From Pseudoalteromonas luteoviolacea NCIMB 1942 (GTDB taxonomy: Bacteria; Pseudomonadota; Gammaproteobacteria; Enterobacterales; Alteromonadaceae): DNA of 64,000 nucleotides. The DNA is taken from assembly GCF_001625595.1 (NCBI RefSeq), contig NZ_AUXT01000147.1, positions 32,734 through 96,733 on the forward strand, in the 5' to 3' direction. Under the pieces are notes generated by a model, which was not told where the DNA came from, searched no databases, and saw only the letters and a program-made list of their open reading frames with translations. Positions 28,517-39,142 of the stretch are shown here, one piece after another; within the stretch, counting starts at the first letter, position 1; each line of letters starts with the position of its first letter. A program made the position numbers and the translations under genes.

Positions 28517-30943
28517 ATGCGCTTATTATCACAAAGCTTCAATGTGCTCGCTCGGTGGACAAATTGGCTCCTGGTTAAAAGTAAACTGTTACCGGAAGAC
28601 CCCGTTTCACAGTTTGATCTCGACCCTAGCCTGCCTACTTTTTATGTGACTCGATTAAATTCTCATGCAGATCTCGCAGCGTTGGACCGTATGTGCAAAC
28701 AGCTTGGCCTACCAAGCCCCATGCAAAAGCAAAAAATCGGCAGTACTGAAGTGCCTCGTTTTATTGCAATGCAAAACCCAACGCCATTGTTTTCTAAAAC
28801 CGCTAAAACCAGCAATGCTTTACAGCTGAGCAAAGAAATCTTTCACGCATTGAAAGCAAATCCAACTATCAAAGCACAGATCCTTCCTGTTTCGGTTTTT
28901 TGGGGCAGAGATCCCGGTAAAGAAAAACCTGGTCTCGCTACCTTGTTAGGCCACTCACTCACTCCGAGCTGGCTTAGAAAAAGTTTTGTACTCTTATTTT
29001 CTGGACGCGATAATTTAGTGCGTTTCTCGGCTCCAATTGCTGTGGAGCAATTAATGAATGACAAAGCCGACGTTGAAGAACTACCTCAAAAATTATTGCG
29101 TGTAGCCCGTGTGCACTTTCGTCGCCAACAGCTTGCTGCCACGGGGCCAAAGTTGCCTTCTCGGGAAGCATTGTTTAATTCTATCTTAGCCGCACCAAGC
29201 ATCAAGAAAGCCATCGCAGAGGAAGCCAAAGCAAAAGGTTTGAACCACCACGAAGCACGACTCAATGCCCAAGAGTTACTAGATGAAATTGCCGCCAATT
29301 ATTCAGATGCCATGGTCAGAGTAGCCGACCGCATTTTAACTTGGTTATGGAATAAACTTTACAATGGTATTGAAGTCAAAAATGCTGATGAAGTGCGCGC
29401 TTTAGCAGACAAAGGCCATGAAATAATCTATGTACCATGTCATCGCAGTCACATGGATTACTTACTTTTGACCTACGTGATTTACCATCAAGGGCTGGTG
29501 CCACCTCATATCGCGGCGGGAGTTAATCTTAACTTCTTCCCTGCGGGTGGCATTTTTAGGCGCTCGGGTGCATTCTTTATACGCCGCTCTTTTGCAGGTA
29601 ATAAACTTTATTCAACGGTATTCAAAGAGTACCTCAGCCAGCTGTTTATTAAAGGTTACTCAGTGAAATTCTATACTGAGGGAGGTCGTAGCCGCACAGG
29701 TAGACTGCTACCACCAAAAACCGGCATGCTCGCCATGACAATGCAATCAATGCTGCGCGGCATCGATCGCCCTATCTCAATCGTGCCTGTCTACATCGGC
29801 TATGAGCACGTGATGGAAATAAATACCTACCTCAAAGAGCTCGCAGGTAATAGTAAGAAAAATGAGTCCGTACTTGGCGTATTTAAGGCGATAAAGAACC
29901 TCAGAAACTACGGACGTGGCTACTTAAACTTTGGCCAGCCCATACACCTTAATCAATACTTAAATGAGCATCAACCGGACTGGCGCCAGTCGATTTCAGC
30001 TGACGACGCCTCCAAGCCACAATGGCTCAATAGTCAAGTAGCCAATGTCGCAGATCAAATAATGACGAATATCAATGCCAGTGCCGCGTTGAATGTCATC
30101 AATTTGGTAGCAACGATATTGCTCAGCAATGAACAATTTGCCCTTAGTAGACAGAAACTCATTGAGCAGTTGCGTTTTTACATGGCTTTGCAAAAGCGAG
30201 CTAAGTACAGTGATTACGTCACACAGCCTAGTGAAGATGCAGAAGCATTGCTTGAGCATGCGCTTAAACTTGAAAAGCTCGAAGTACTACAAGATGGTTT
30301 AGGTGACATCATTACGATAAAAGAGCAGGAACGTACACTATTCAATTACTATCGTAATAACATTTTGCATTTATTCGCAGTCCCAAGCGTGATCGCGCAA
30401 ATGCTCTTTAATCGCTACGAGGTGACACTTGAAGCGTGCGAAGAAAAGCTAACAGCACTGTACCCACTTTTTGCGAAAGAGTGGTTTTTAACGCCAATGC
30501 GCGAAAGTTATATTCAAGACATACTCAATAGTTTTGCTGAGCACAATTTGATTACTTTTGATGGGTCGCAAGCCGTCACCAACAAAGACAACAGTGCACT
30601 TACTAAGCTAGAAATGTTAGGAAAGGTGTGTCATCTGACGCTAGAGCGCTACGCCATCACCAGTAGTTTGATCTTAAAACATCAAGATATAAAGCGGACG
30701 GAGTTAGAAAGTGAAAGCGAAATTTTGGCTAATCGATTGGGGACACTACACGGCATTAAAAGCCCTGAGTTCTTCGATAAAAAGGTACTGAGCAACTTTA
30801 TCAACACCTTGAAGGAGCAAGAGTATATTGCTATCTCTGAACAACAAACTATCAGCGCAGCAGCACCATTGAACTTGTTGCAGCAACATCTAAATGATTT
30901 ATTGCCAGCACGGATCTGGCAATCCATTCACGATACACTTTAA
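28517..30943 (+). CDS. plsB: Glycerol-3-phosphate 1-O-acyltransferase
   Basis: An 808-residue inner-membrane acyltransferase that makes 1-acyl-glycerol-3-phosphate from acyl-CoA or acyl-ACP, the first step of phospholipid synthesis. The acyltransferase blocks are intact: CHRSHMDYLLL (HxxxxD), GAFFIRRSFAGNKLYSTVFK, EGGRSRTGRLLPPKTG and the later IVPVYIGYEHVMEI. The length equals E. coli PlsB (807). The frame could extend 4 codons to a TTG at 28505; the ATG at 28517 is preferred although its ribosome site is weak. It is divergent from the S10 operon. Confidence 0.97.
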   Translation: MRLLSQSFNVLARWTNWLLVKSKLLPEDPVSQFDLDPSLPTFYVTRLNSHADLAALDRMCKQLGLPSPMQKQKIGSTEVPRFIAMQNPTPLFSKTAKTSNALQLSKEIFHALKANPTIKAQILPVSVFWGRDPGKEKPGLATLLGHSLTPSWLRKSFVLLFSGRDNLVRFSAPIAVEQLMNDKADVEELPQKLLRVARVHFRRQQLAATGPKLPSREALFNSILAAPSIKKAIAEEAKAKGLNHHEARLNAQELLDEIAANYSDAMVRVADRILTWLWNKLYNGIEVKNADEVRALADKGHEIIYVPCHRSHMDYLLLTYVIYHQGLVPPHIAAGVNLNFFPAGGIFRRSGAFFIRRSFAGNKLYSTVFKEYLSQLFIKGYSVKFYTEGGRSRTGRLLPPKTGMLAMTMQSMLRGIDRPISIVPVYIGYEHVMEINTYLKELAGNSKKNESVLGVFKAIKNLRNYGRGYLNFGQPIHLNQYLNEHQPDWRQSISADDASKPQWLNSQVANVADQIMTNINASAALNVINLVATILLSNEQFALSRQKLIEQLRFYMALQKRAKYSDYVTQPSEDAEALLEHALKLEKLEVLQDGLGDIITIKEQERTLFNYYRNNILHLFAVPSVIAQMLFNRYEVTLEACEEKLTALYPLFAKEWFLTPMRESYIQDILNSFAEHNLITFDGSQAVTNKDNSALTKLEMLGKVCHLTLERYAITSSLILKHQDIKRTELESESEILANRLGTLHGIKSPEFFDKKVLSNFINTLKEQEYIAISEQQTISAAAPLNLLQQHLNDLLPARIWQSIHDTL

Positions 30944-30960
30944 TAATAATGCGTCAGTGC

Positions 30961-31818
30961 CTAGCGCAGGCGCATTACGCCTTCTTGAATGGTCGAAGCA
31001 ACCAATTCACCCTGACGGTTAAAAAACTGCCCGCGAACCAAGCCTCTACCGTTGCTGGCACTTGGACTGTCCACACTATAAAGCATCCAATCATCTAACC
31101 TAAATGGACGATGGAACCACATAGCATGATCTATGGTTGCCACTTGCATATTTGGCTGCATAAAAGAGAGCCCATGTGGCTGTAATGCCGTTGGCAAAAA
31201 CTCAAAGTCAGATGCATACGCCAAAAGATAATTATGAATACGTCTTTCATCTGGCATCTTTCCATTGGCTTTGAACCACACATGGCGTTTAGCTGGTGCT
31301 TTTTGCGGCTGAAATGGGTTTTGGAAATTGACCGGTCGCATATCTAATGGCATTTCCTGCGTAAACTTAGGTCTAAGAGATTCAGGGATCAGCTCTGCGT
31401 TATCTTGGTAAAACTGCAATGCAGATTTGAGCGTTTCTGGCTCAGGCACTACCGGCATCTCACTCTGATGAGACATCCCAGGCTCATCACCTTGGAAGGA
31501 GGCCGTCATATAAAAAATTGGTTTGCCGTACTGAATTGCACTCACTCTGCGAGTGCTGAAGCTGCGGCCATCTCGGATATTTTCAACATCATAAACAATA
31601 GGCTTACTCGCATCGCCAGGGCGTAAGAAATAAGAATGCAATGAATTAACGTAGCGTCCTTCTGGAAGTGTATATTTTGCCGCAGATAGCGCTTGCCCCA
31701 TTACTTGACCACCAAATACTTGAGGAAAACCAAGGTCTTGACTCTGACCGCGATAGATACCCTGCTCTATTTCTTCCAAACTTAATAAATCAAGTAAGTC
31801 CTGTAACACTTGACTCAT
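30961..31818 (-). CDS. tesB: Acyl-CoA thioesterase II
   Basis: A 285-residue double-hotdog thioesterase hydrolysing medium- and long-chain acyl-CoA. Closely follows E. coli Tes[56 protein letters not shown], and [13 protein letters not shown] with the catalytic Asp. The open frame has five extra residues upstream, but AGGTGG lies just before the ATG at 31818, which also matches the family start. Convergent with plsB (17 bases between stops). Confidence 0.96.
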   Translation of the reverse strand: MSQVLQDLLDLLSLEEIEQGIYRGQSQDLGFPQVFGGQVMGQALSAAKYTLPEGRYVNSLHSYFLRPGDASKPIVYDVENIRDGRSFSTRRVSAIQYGKPIFYMTASFQGDEPGMSHQSEMPVVPEPETLKSALQFYQDNAELIPESLRPKFTQEMPLDMRPVNFQNPFQPQKAPAKRHVWFKANGKMPDERRIHNYLLAYASDFEFLPTALQPHGLSFMQPNMQVATIDHAMWFHRPFRLDDWMLYSVDSPSASNGRGLVRGQFFNRQGELVASTIQEGVMRLR

Positions 31819-31893
31819 TGCCCACCTCATCATTGTAGTTACTGCAATTACTGATAATAATACACTAAATCTACTTTTAAATGAGTATTGATA

Positions 31894-32355
31894 ATGGCTT
31901 ATTGGTTATTCAAAACAGAACCGGACGCATATTCTCTCGACGATTTAAAAAATGCGCCGCAACAAAGTACATTTTGGGAAGGAATAAGAAACTACCAAGC
32001 TCGCAATTTTATGCGTGACAATATGCAGGTGGACGACCTCGTCTTTATTTATCACTCTAGTTGCAAAGTGCCTTGCGTTGTCGGTATAGCTAAAGTCACT
32101 AAAGCAGCTGAAGTTGACCCATACCAGTTTGATGCCTCAAGTGATTACTATGATCCCAAGTCCAATCCAGACAATCCGCGCTGGATTGGTGTTACGGTGC
32201 AATATGTTGAACGGCTCGACAACCCGGTGACACTTAAAGCGATTAAAGCCAATGATGACATTATCGATCTGGCTTTGAAGAAAGCGGGACGCCTATCGAT
32301 CATGCCCGTCACCGATGTGGAATGGCAACACATCATCACAATGTCACAACCGTGA
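31894..32355 (+). CDS. EVE domain protein
   Basis: A 153-residue protein consisting of a single EVE domain (PUA/YTH-related), beginning [18 protein letters not shown], with [20 protein letters not shown] and [16 protein letters not shown], all diagnostic. EVE domains are related to YTH readers of modified nucleotides and are thought to bind modified DNA or RNA bases; the role of bacterial single-domain copies is not settled. A TTG two codons earlier is an unlikely start. Monocistronic, convergent with the small membrane protein gene (stop codons adjacent). Confidence 0.9.
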   Translation: MAYWLFKTEPDAYSLDDLKNAPQQSTFWEGIRNYQARNFMRDNMQVDDLVFIYHSSCKVPCVVGIAKVTKAAEVDPYQFDASSDYYDPKSNPDNPRWIGVTVQYVERLDNPVTLKAIKANDDIIDLALKKAGRLSIMPVTDVEWQHIITMSQP

Positions 32356-32565
32356 TCAACTGTGTTTTTTGCTGCGGCGAGTTTTGACTCGCCCTTCTTT
32401 TGGAATAATAGTGATGTAAAGCAGCAGCGCAATCCAAGAAAAAAACAGCGTGCCTATTAGCCAACCATTTTTTTCGTGGCCTTTAGAGCGCTTGCTGCCT
32501 GCGACTAGACCGATTGGCGCGATATATAAGCATACTGCAAATACCAGTAACATCAGCTCATTCAT
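32356..32565 (-). CDS. Small two-helix membrane protein coupled to a K+ channel gene
   Basis: A 69-residue protein with two membrane helices (about 4-22 and 34-54) separated by the basic loop GSKRSKGHEKNG, and a strongly basic tail RVKTRRSKKHS. The ATG at 32565 overlaps the stop of the K+ channel gene as ATGA, so translation is probably coupled. No family is recognised. The pairing suggests an accessory subunit, but that rests only on position. Confidence 0.65.
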   Translation of the reverse strand: MNELMLLVFAVCLYIAPIGLVAGSKRSKGHEKNGWLIGTLFFSWIALLLYITIIPKEGRVKTRRSKKHS

Positions 32566-33623
32566 ATCTGCTCCCAAACTACCTCGTTTACTAACACCCG
32601 TTGCGGTGCGATATAGTGAACAATGTCCCCTGCCTTGATGCCATAATCTAACGGGGGGTTTAAGTCCATGTTTTGACCACTTCGATCATGAGCGACGCCC
32701 AACAAAGTAGCATTATGATGCTCTTTAAAGAACATAAAAAGCTGTCCAAACTGACATGCTTTCACTGACGAAGGCAGTTGCAAGCTAAACTGGGTATCGC
32801 CATGCAGTGTAGAAAGTAACTCTTCCTGTATTCTACTTGAGCCAGGATCTTGCATAGAACGCACCAAAATTTCAGCAGACATGGCCGAAGAACACTCCAC
32901 GTTTAAACAATGCAAGCGTAATAACCGTGCTTTCGTCTCATCTGTAAAATGCGCACTGATATGCGCGCCAGCTTTTACCATGGGGCTAAGTTTCAATGCA
33001 GTAGTAAATGTATGGTCATCATCTTTGCCATCTACAATTACTTTATCCGCACACTCTACCGCCGCGCGTTTCAATTGCTCGTCATCGGTAAAACTAACTA
33101 ATCGCACAAAATCAACCTGTGCAAAACGCAGTAGAGGGTGCTCCATATCTTCTTGCACAGCCAGTACAATGCGCCTATCCACCCGTTTGTTATCCGCGAG
33201 GATAAATTCAATCATCTTCTCTGTGTGAGTGGGGTGCCAACCAAAAATAATGATGTGATCTTTGAGGTGTGAGAAATTCTTTTCGCCTTTCATAGCCCTT
33301 TTTACCCATAATGTAATCTCTTGCCCGACTTTACCTAGCAACACGCCAAAAAGCGCCAAGCCAAAAGGTATTTGAAATAAAGCGACAACCCATCGCCCTA
33401 GCTCTGTTGAAGCACTGAAGTCACCATACCCAACTGTTGATGTTGTTACGACGTAGTAATAGACGTATGTATCGAGGGGCAATAATGCCTGCTCTTTTGA
33501 CGTCCAAAGTAGTATCCAAGTTAGCAACATATGGCAAAACGTTGCCAATAATAGAATTTCCCAGCTCGCTCTATTTATATGCGTTTGAATTTGTACCAGT
33601 ATACGCTTCAATACGATTGGCAT
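32562..33623 (-). CDS. Two-helix potassium channel with RCK/TrkA-N domain
   Basis: A 353-residue inner-membrane channel subunit: membrane helix about 22-41, pore loop with the K+ selectivity filter TSTVGYGD (61-68), second helix about 76-98, then a cytoplasmic Rossmann-like RCK domain (about 120-240) and a C-terminal TrkA-C-like region to 353. The Rossmann glycine motif is altered (IIIFGWHPTHTEK), so the nucleotide ligand is uncertain. Channels of this design are tetrameric and ligand-gated. The small membrane protein gene follows with an ATGA overlap. Confidence 0.9.
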   Translation of the reverse strand: MPIVLKRILVQIQTHINRASWEILLLATFCHMLLTWILLWTSKEQALLPLDTYVYYYVVTTSTVGYGDFSASTELGRWVVALFQIPFGLALFGVLLGKVGQEITLWVKRAMKGEKNFSHLKDHIIIFGWHPTHTEKMIEFILADNKRVDRRIVLAVQEDMEHPLLRFAQVDFVRLVSFTDDEQLKRAAVECADKVIVDGKDDDHTFTTALKLSPMVKAGAHISAHFTDETKARLLRLHCLNVECSSAMSAEILVRSMQDPGSSRIQEELLSTLHGDTQFSLQLPSSVKACQFGQLFMFFKEHHNATLLGVAHDRSGQNMDLNPPLDYGIKAGDIVHYIAPQRVLVNEVVWEQI

Positions 33624-33824
33624 TAATTACCTTAGTTTTGTGTATTGCTCCTTGATTGACATCATCTTACAGTGGCAGAGCAAGTCAATGCTTTAACGTT
33701 AAAAAGTTGCTTTTTTCAGCATATTTCTATGAGCCTTACTATCACCCTAATCTAGTAAAGAACTCGTAATTTTTGTATTTATATGTGTATACTTTGGAAA
33801 GAAGCAATAGTATGAGGTGAATAT

Positions 33825-34766
33825 ATGGCGGGCGTATTAGCTTCAGTCGACCAACGCACACAGTTGGTGGGTGAAAATCGATTAGAATTGTTGCTATTTC
33901 ATTTACACAGTAGACACTTATTTGCACTCAACGTATTTAAAGTCAAAGAAGTCGTTAAGCTACCACATCTCAATAAGATGCCTAACGCCCACCCAAAAAT
34001 CGCGGGGGTTACTAATATTCGAGGCGAATCGATCCCTGTTATCGATCTTAGACAAGCTATTTGCATGCCTGATACTGAATACGACAGCGACAGCAACTTA
34101 GTGATCACCGAATACAACCGTACCGTTCAAGCATTTTTAGTAGGTAAAGTCGATCACATCGTCAATACAACGTGGTCAGATATTATGCCCACGCCAAAAT
34201 CCGTCGGGCGCAATCACTACTTAACAGCTTTAACAAAAATCCAGCGTGATGGCACTGAACATATCGTTGAGATCATTGATGTTGAAAAAGTACTGGCTGA
34301 GATTATCGATTATGACGTGGAGATCCCTGACGGCGTACTAGACGAAAGCATCTTAGCACAGTTTCAAGGGCGCAAAATCCTCCATGCTGATGACTCGGCT
34401 ACGGCCCGTCGCCAAGTCTCAGATACCCTTGCTCAAATTGGCATTGAAATCATACCTGCTACAGATGGTCAAGAAGCACTCAATCTACTTAAACATTGGG
34501 TTGATGAAGGCATAGACGTGAACAATGAGTTGATGGCCGTGATCACAGACGCTGAAATGCCTGTGATGGATGGCTATAGACTCACATATGAAATTCGCAA
34601 TGATGAGCGTCTCAAAGACCTATACGTCATATTGAATACTTCCTTAAGTGGCAGCTTTAACCAAGCGATGGTTGAAAAAGTCGGCTGTAATGCATTTTTA
34701 TCTAAGTTTCAGCCAGATTTGCTAGTACAAGAAATGCAAAAGCGACTCAAACAGATTCTGGGCTAA
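33825..34766 (+). CDS. cheV: CheV, CheW-receiver hybrid chemotaxis coupling protein
   Basis: A 313-residue cytoplasmic protein: CheW-like domain (about 18-165, with ITGVTNIRGE-type core NIRGESIPVIDLRQA) and a C-terminal receiver domain (about 183-311) with acidic pair Asp189-Asp190, phospho-acceptor Asp242 (ITDAEMPVMDG) and a conserved Thr/Ser-Lys end. CheV proteins couple receptors to CheA and adapt through phosphorylation. It is not in a che operon here, but four other chemotaxis-type genes lie in the window, consistent with a motile organism. Confidence 0.95.
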   Translation: MAGVLASVDQRTQLVGENRLELLLFHLHSRHLFALNVFKVKEVVKLPHLNKMPNAHPKIAGVTNIRGESIPVIDLRQAICMPDTEYDSDSNLVITEYNRTVQAFLVGKVDHIVNTTWSDIMPTPKSVGRNHYLTALTKIQRDGTEHIVEIIDVEKVLAEIIDYDVEIPDGVLDESILAQFQGRKILHADDSATARRQVSDTLAQIGIEIIPATDGQEALNLLKHWVDEGIDVNNELMAVITDAEMPVMDGYRLTYEIRNDERLKDLYVILNTSLSGSFNQAMVEKVGCNAFLSKFQPDLLVQEMQKRLKQILG

Positions 34767-34917
34767 TGGACTGTATAAAAAGACAGTAACCAAGAAAATA
34801 AATATACTTTACTTTCAATATACTAACTTTTTAACATGTTGAAACTCTCTCCAAAAACTGGGCTTTAAATGCTACGCTAGGTATACTTTGCCCTCACTTT
34901 TCGAAATAGGCGCAAAG

Positions 34918-37083
34918 ATGGACGTATCTGAATTACTTGACGGCTTGAATGACAAGCAGAGAGAAGCGGTTGCTGCACCGCTTAGTAACATGCTCATTCT
35001 CGCGGGCGCGGGCTCTGGTAAAACTCGAGTGTTAGTACACCGTATCGCTTGGTTGATGCAAGTTGAGCACGCTTCCCCCTATAGTATCTTTGCTGTGACT
35101 TTTACCAATAAAGCCGCCAAAGAGATGCGTACACGTGTCGAAGAAACATTACAAAGTCCCGTTGGAGGCATGTGGATAGGCACCTTCCATGGGTTATCGC
35201 ACCGCATATTACGCGCCCATCACAGAGAAGCAAATTTGCCAGAATCTTTCCAGATCCTAGATTCTGATGATCAACAGCGCATGATCAGACGCCTACTCAA
35301 AGCGATGAACATTGATGAAAAGAAGTGGCCTGCCAAGCAACTCAGCTGGTATATCAGCGCGCGTAAGGACGAAGGGTTACGCCCTAAAGATATCCAAGCC
35401 TATGACGCCACTGAGCAACTCATGCTCAACGTCTATACTGCATATCAAGAAGCCTGTGACAGGGCCGGCCTAGTCGACTTCGCCGAAATATTACTTCGTT
35501 GCTACGAATTATTGCAGCAGCAGCCTACTTTGCTCCGTCATTATCAACAGCGCTTTAGACACATGTTGGTAGACGAATTTCAGGATACTAACAGCATCCA
35601 ATATCTGTGGTTGCGCTTGCTCGCTGGCGGCGAAAATAACATCATGATTGTCGGCGATGATGACCAAAGTATTTACGGCTGGCGCGGCGCAAAAATTGAA
35701 AATATTAAACGTTTCTTGCAAGACTTTGATGCCGATACAATTCGTCTAGAACAAAACTACCGTTCAACCGCGACTATTTTGAAAGCGTCTAACGCCTTAA
35801 TCCAAAACAACTCTGAACGCATGGGTAAGAGCCTTTGGACCGAAGGTAACCAGGGTGAATCTATTTCCATCTACGCGGCTTTCAATGAGTTGGATGAGGC
35901 ACGCTTTACCGTTGGTAAAATTAAATCTTGGTTGCAAGATGGCAATGCACTGACCGACTGTGCGATCTTATATCGTAATAATGCGCAATCTCGTGTTTTG
36001 GAAGAGGCTTTGCTACAAGAAGGGCTTAAGTACCGCATCTATGGCGGCATGCGCTTCTTCGAGCGTCAAGAAATTAAAGACGCTCTCTCTTACTTGCGTC
36101 TCATAAGTAACCGCAATGATGACGCCGCATTTGAGCGAGTGATTAATACCCCTGCGCGCGGTATTGGTGACAAAACGCTCAGCCATATCCGTGACTGTGC
36201 ACGTAACGAGTCTTTGCCACTGTGGTATGCTGCAAAAGCAGTCATCGAACAGCAGCACCTAGCTGGTCGCGCAGCGACAGCTGTTACACGCTTTATTGAA
36301 TTAATCGAACAACTTGATGAGAAGCTCGTAGAGCTGGTACTCGCTGAACAAGCAAAAACAACCATTGAATACTCAGGGCTGTTGGCCATGTATCAAGCTG
36401 AAAAAGGTGAAAAAGGTCGCGCCCGCGTAGAAAACTTAGAAGAATTGATCAATGCCTGTGGACAGTTCGAGTTACCGGTGGAAGAAGAGTTTACCTCGCC
36501 GCTGCAAGGCTTCTTAGCCTATACCTCTTTAGAGGCAGGTGAAGGACAAGCTGACGAGCACGAAGATGCAGTGCAAATGATGACATTACACTCGGCAAAA
36601 GGTTTGGAATTTCCATTAGTGTTTATGGTTGGTGTAGAGGAAGGTATGTTCCCATCTCAGCAGAGCCATGAAGAGTCTGGCCGATTAGAAGAAGAACGTC
36701 GCCTTTGTTATGTTGGCATGACACGCGCGATGCAAAAATTATATATCAGCCATGCTGAAAGTCGCCGCTTATATGGCCAAGAAAAGTACCACAGCCCTTC
36801 ACGCTTTTTGCGAGAATTGCCAGAAGAGTGCACTGAAGAGATCCGCATCAAAACGCAAGTATCTCGACCAGCTAGCACAAACCGTTTCAGCGCATCAGTG
36901 AGCCATGCCGCGTTTGAGGACAGCGGTTTCAATTTGGGCCAACGCGTCTTACACGCTAAGTTTGGCGCGGGCACGGTACTGAACTATGAAGGCAATGGTG
37001 CTCAATCTCGTATTCAAGTAAACTTTGATGATGTCGGCACTAAGTGGCTAGTCACGGCTTATGCAAGACTCCAAGCTATCTAA
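34918..37083 (+). CDS. uvrD: DNA helicase II (UvrD)
   Basis: A 721-residue superfamily 1A helicase (E. coli UvrD 720) for nucleotide excision and mismatch repair. MDVSELLDGLNDKQREAVAA, Walker A ILAGAGSGKT, motif II VDEFQDTNS, QSIYGWRGA, RLEQNYRST, and VQMMTLHSAKGLEFP are all present; the C-terminal Tudor-like segment (LGQRVLHAKFGAGTV), which binds RNA polymerase in E. coli, is intact. The frame extends 10 codons to a TTG at 34888, but the ATG at 34918 matches the family. No clear LexA box was seen. The end overlaps tmcA by 23 bases. Confidence 0.98.
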   Translation: MDVSELLDGLNDKQREAVAAPLSNMLILAGAGSGKTRVLVHRIAWLMQVEHASPYSIFAVTFTNKAAKEMRTRVEETLQSPVGGMWIGTFHGLSHRILRAHHREANLPESFQILDSDDQQRMIRRLLKAMNIDEKKWPAKQLSWYISARKDEGLRPKDIQAYDATEQLMLNVYTAYQEACDRAGLVDFAEILLRCYELLQQQPTLLRHYQQRFRHMLVDEFQDTNSIQYLWLRLLAGGENNIMIVGDDDQSIYGWRGAKIENIKRFLQDFDADTIRLEQNYRSTATILKASNALIQNNSERMGKSLWTEGNQGESISIYAAFNELDEARFTVGKIKSWLQDGNALTDCAILYRNNAQSRVLEEALLQEGLKYRIYGGMRFFERQEIKDALSYLRLISNRNDDAAFERVINTPARGIGDKTLSHIRDCARNESLPLWYAAKAVIEQQHLAGRAATAVTRFIELIEQLDEKLVELVLAEQAKTTIEYSGLLAMYQAEKGEKGRARVENLEELINACGQFELPVEEEFTSPLQGFLAYTSLEAGEGQADEHEDAVQMMTLHSAKGLEFPLVFMVGVEEGMFPSQQSHEESGRLEEERRLCYVGMTRAMQKLYISHAESRRLYGQEKYHSPSRFLRELPEECTEEIRIKTQVSRPASTNRFSASVSHAAFEDSGFNLGQRVLHAKFGAGTVLNYEGNGAQSRIQVNFDDVGTKWLVTAYARLQAI

Positions 37084-39142
37084 TTTACCTACGCTGCTTG
37101 GCGAACTAAAACAAGCGAGACATCGTCAGATATTGCTACTGTGCGGTAGCCGCAAATGGGGTATCGCACAATATAAAGCAATCATACGTGACAATAATGC
37201 ACTCGCATTGAGTAATGATGCTCAATTTGAGCAAGCAATTTGGCCTCAACATTTACATCAAATACTCGGCCAAGAATTCCAATTTGTCTGCTACGACGGC
37301 TACAGTGGTATTGTTCCCAATAAACTTACTGCCGCAGCAGGGACTGTGCAAGCTGGCGGATTGCTCATCTTGCTTCTCCCAGTACTAGACACGCTAAAGC
37401 AATGGTGCGACCCTGCCCTAGAAAAGTGGCTCTCGGAAGGAGAAACACCGTCTTCTAGCCCTTTCTTGGTACGATTGGCTAAATTAATTACACAGCACCA
37501 GGTTTGGCTCATCAGTGAACAGGCAAACAATGACTTGCCTGAACACTATATCGCGCCACCTACTTCTCTAAACTTGGCACCACAAGCACACTCACTGGCA
37601 AGCATTATCAAGTGGCTCTCACATAAAACAGCTGCACCAGTATTACTCAGTGCCGACCGAGGTCGTGGGAAATCAACCGTACTTGGACTTATTGCGGCCC
37701 ATTATAAAAAGCAAAACATTGTGATCTGCGCGCAACAGCGACGCGCCGTACAAAATAGCTTTAAACACTTGGCCATTGAGCTTGGTATACCGGAGCCCAG
37801 CATGCAACAAAATAGTCTGCACAACCTGACCTATATACCACCAGATACATTGCTGGCTGCTCAACCTGACATAGACATACTGCTGATTGATGAGGCTGCT
37901 GCCATCCCAGTACCGATGTTAAAGCAGCTGTTGACGTGCAGCCCTAAAGTGGTCTTTGCCAGCACCTTGGTGGGTTATGAGGGCAATGGTCGAGGCTATA
38001 CGTTACGCTTTCAAAACCACTTACAAAAGCATTACCCTAACTATTTATCGCTTCATTTAGAGGAACCGATTCGTTATGCGAATAATGACCCTCTAGAAAA
38101 CCAAATGCGCTTGTTGTTTGCACTTGATAGCGAATATGACGCGCCATCTAAAATACTGCCTACTTCTATTCAATATCAGTCTGTAGCGCGTGCTGATTTA
38201 CTCAACGATGAAACACTGTTAAGACAGGTTTTCGCACTGCTAGTGTTAGCCCACTATCAAACCTCCGTGAATGATTTAAGACAACTATTAGATAGCCCAA
38301 GTAATCGTCTGTTTATTGCCACACAAGCAGATCACTTAGTTGGCGTGTGCTTAGTGAACATTGAAGGCAACTTAGATGAAGCACTGGCTACGCAAATAGC
38401 CTTAGGCACACGCCGTCCAGCCGGCCACATGATGGCGCAACAGCTGGCTCAATTACAGGGTGATACCGCTTTTATAACCCATAAAGGTGCTCGTATTGTG
38501 CGTATTGCAGTTGCCCCAACAGCCCAACAACAAGGGGTCGGCCAAGCACTTATTGGTTTTACTATGCAGCAACTGCGCGATCAGGTGAGCTACTTTGGCA
38601 GCAGTTTTGGTGCCCAAGCAAAGCTGCTGCGCTTTTGGCAAAAGCTAGGCTTTGAGGCGGTAAAGTTGGGTTACAAGCAAGATAAATCTAGTGGGGAGTT
38701 TGCCGTTCTGGTGGTACATCAAGACACCCCTCTCAATATACCTGCTATCCGGACGCAGTTTAAAAGCCAATTATTTTTTGACCTACCAGATCTATACCTA
38801 GATCTGCCATGGAAACTAGTGTACGAGCTGTGTCGTACATTGCCATCTTGTAAATTCAAGCAAACTACGCTGAGGCAATTGACGTACCTAGCTAACAAAC
38901 CCTCAACACAGCAACAAATTGCGCCATTACTGTACGACGCGATCATGACACAACCAAACTTACTTTCGGCACTTATAAACATTTCCCAAATGCGTTTGAT
39001 TCTACTATTATTACAGCGCCATCAGCCAAAAGAATTAGCCTCAGAACTAAAAATAGAGTCAAAGAAACAATTACAGCTTGTTTTTCAACAGTTGTTATCG
39101 GAAGTTTATGCTGAAATCACTAGTACAAAGCGCCCTATTTAG
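37061..39142 (+). CDS. tmcA: tRNA(Met) cytidine acetyltransferase
   Basis: A 693-residue enzyme that acetylates the wobble cytidine (C34) of elongator tRNA-Met using acetyl-CoA and ATP. Domains in order: N-terminal DUF1726-like region about 1-160, RecD-like ATPase about 170-340 with Walker A SADRGRGKST and Walker B DILLIDEAAAIPVP, GNAT acetyltransferase about 360-540 with VRIAVAPTAQQQGVGQALIG, and a C-terminal tRNA-binding region. It starts inside the uvrD 3' end, so the two are probably coupled; its own 3' end overlaps the next gene by 35 bases. Confidence 0.95.
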   Translation: MQDSKLSNLPTLLGELKQARHRQILLLCGSRKWGIAQYKAIIRDNNALALSNDAQFEQAIWPQHLHQILGQEFQFVCYDGYSGIVPNKLTAAAGTVQAGGLLILLLPVLDTLKQWCDPALEKWLSEGETPSSSPFLVRLAKLITQHQVWLISEQANNDLPEHYIAPPTSLNLAPQAHSLASIIKWLSHKTAAPVLLSADRGRGKSTVLGLIAAHYKKQNIVICAQQRRAVQNSFKHLAIELGIPEPSMQQNSLHNLTYIPPDTLLAAQPDIDILLIDEAAAIPVPMLKQLLTCSPKVVFASTLVGYEGNGRGYTLRFQNHLQKHYPNYLSLHLEEPIRYANNDPLENQMRLLFALDSEYDAPSKILPTSIQYQSVARADLLNDETLLRQVFALLVLAHYQTSVNDLRQLLDSPSNRLFIATQADHLVGVCLVNIEGNLDEALATQIALGTRRPAGHMMAQQLAQLQGDTAFITHKGARIVRIAVAPTAQQQGVGQALIGFTMQQLRDQVSYFGSSFGAQAKLLRFWQKLGFEAVKLGYKQDKSSGEFAVLVVHQDTPLNIPAIRTQFKSQLFFDLPDLYLDLPWKLVYELCRTLPSCKFKQTTLRQLTYLANKPSTQQQIAPLLYDAIMTQPNLLSALINISQMRLILLLLQRHQPKELASELKIESKKQLQLVFQQLLSEVYAEITSTKRPI

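Noticed and set aside
34767..34917. LexA box upstream of uvrD
   Set aside because: E. coli uvrD has one, but no CTG-N10-CAG arrangement was found here.
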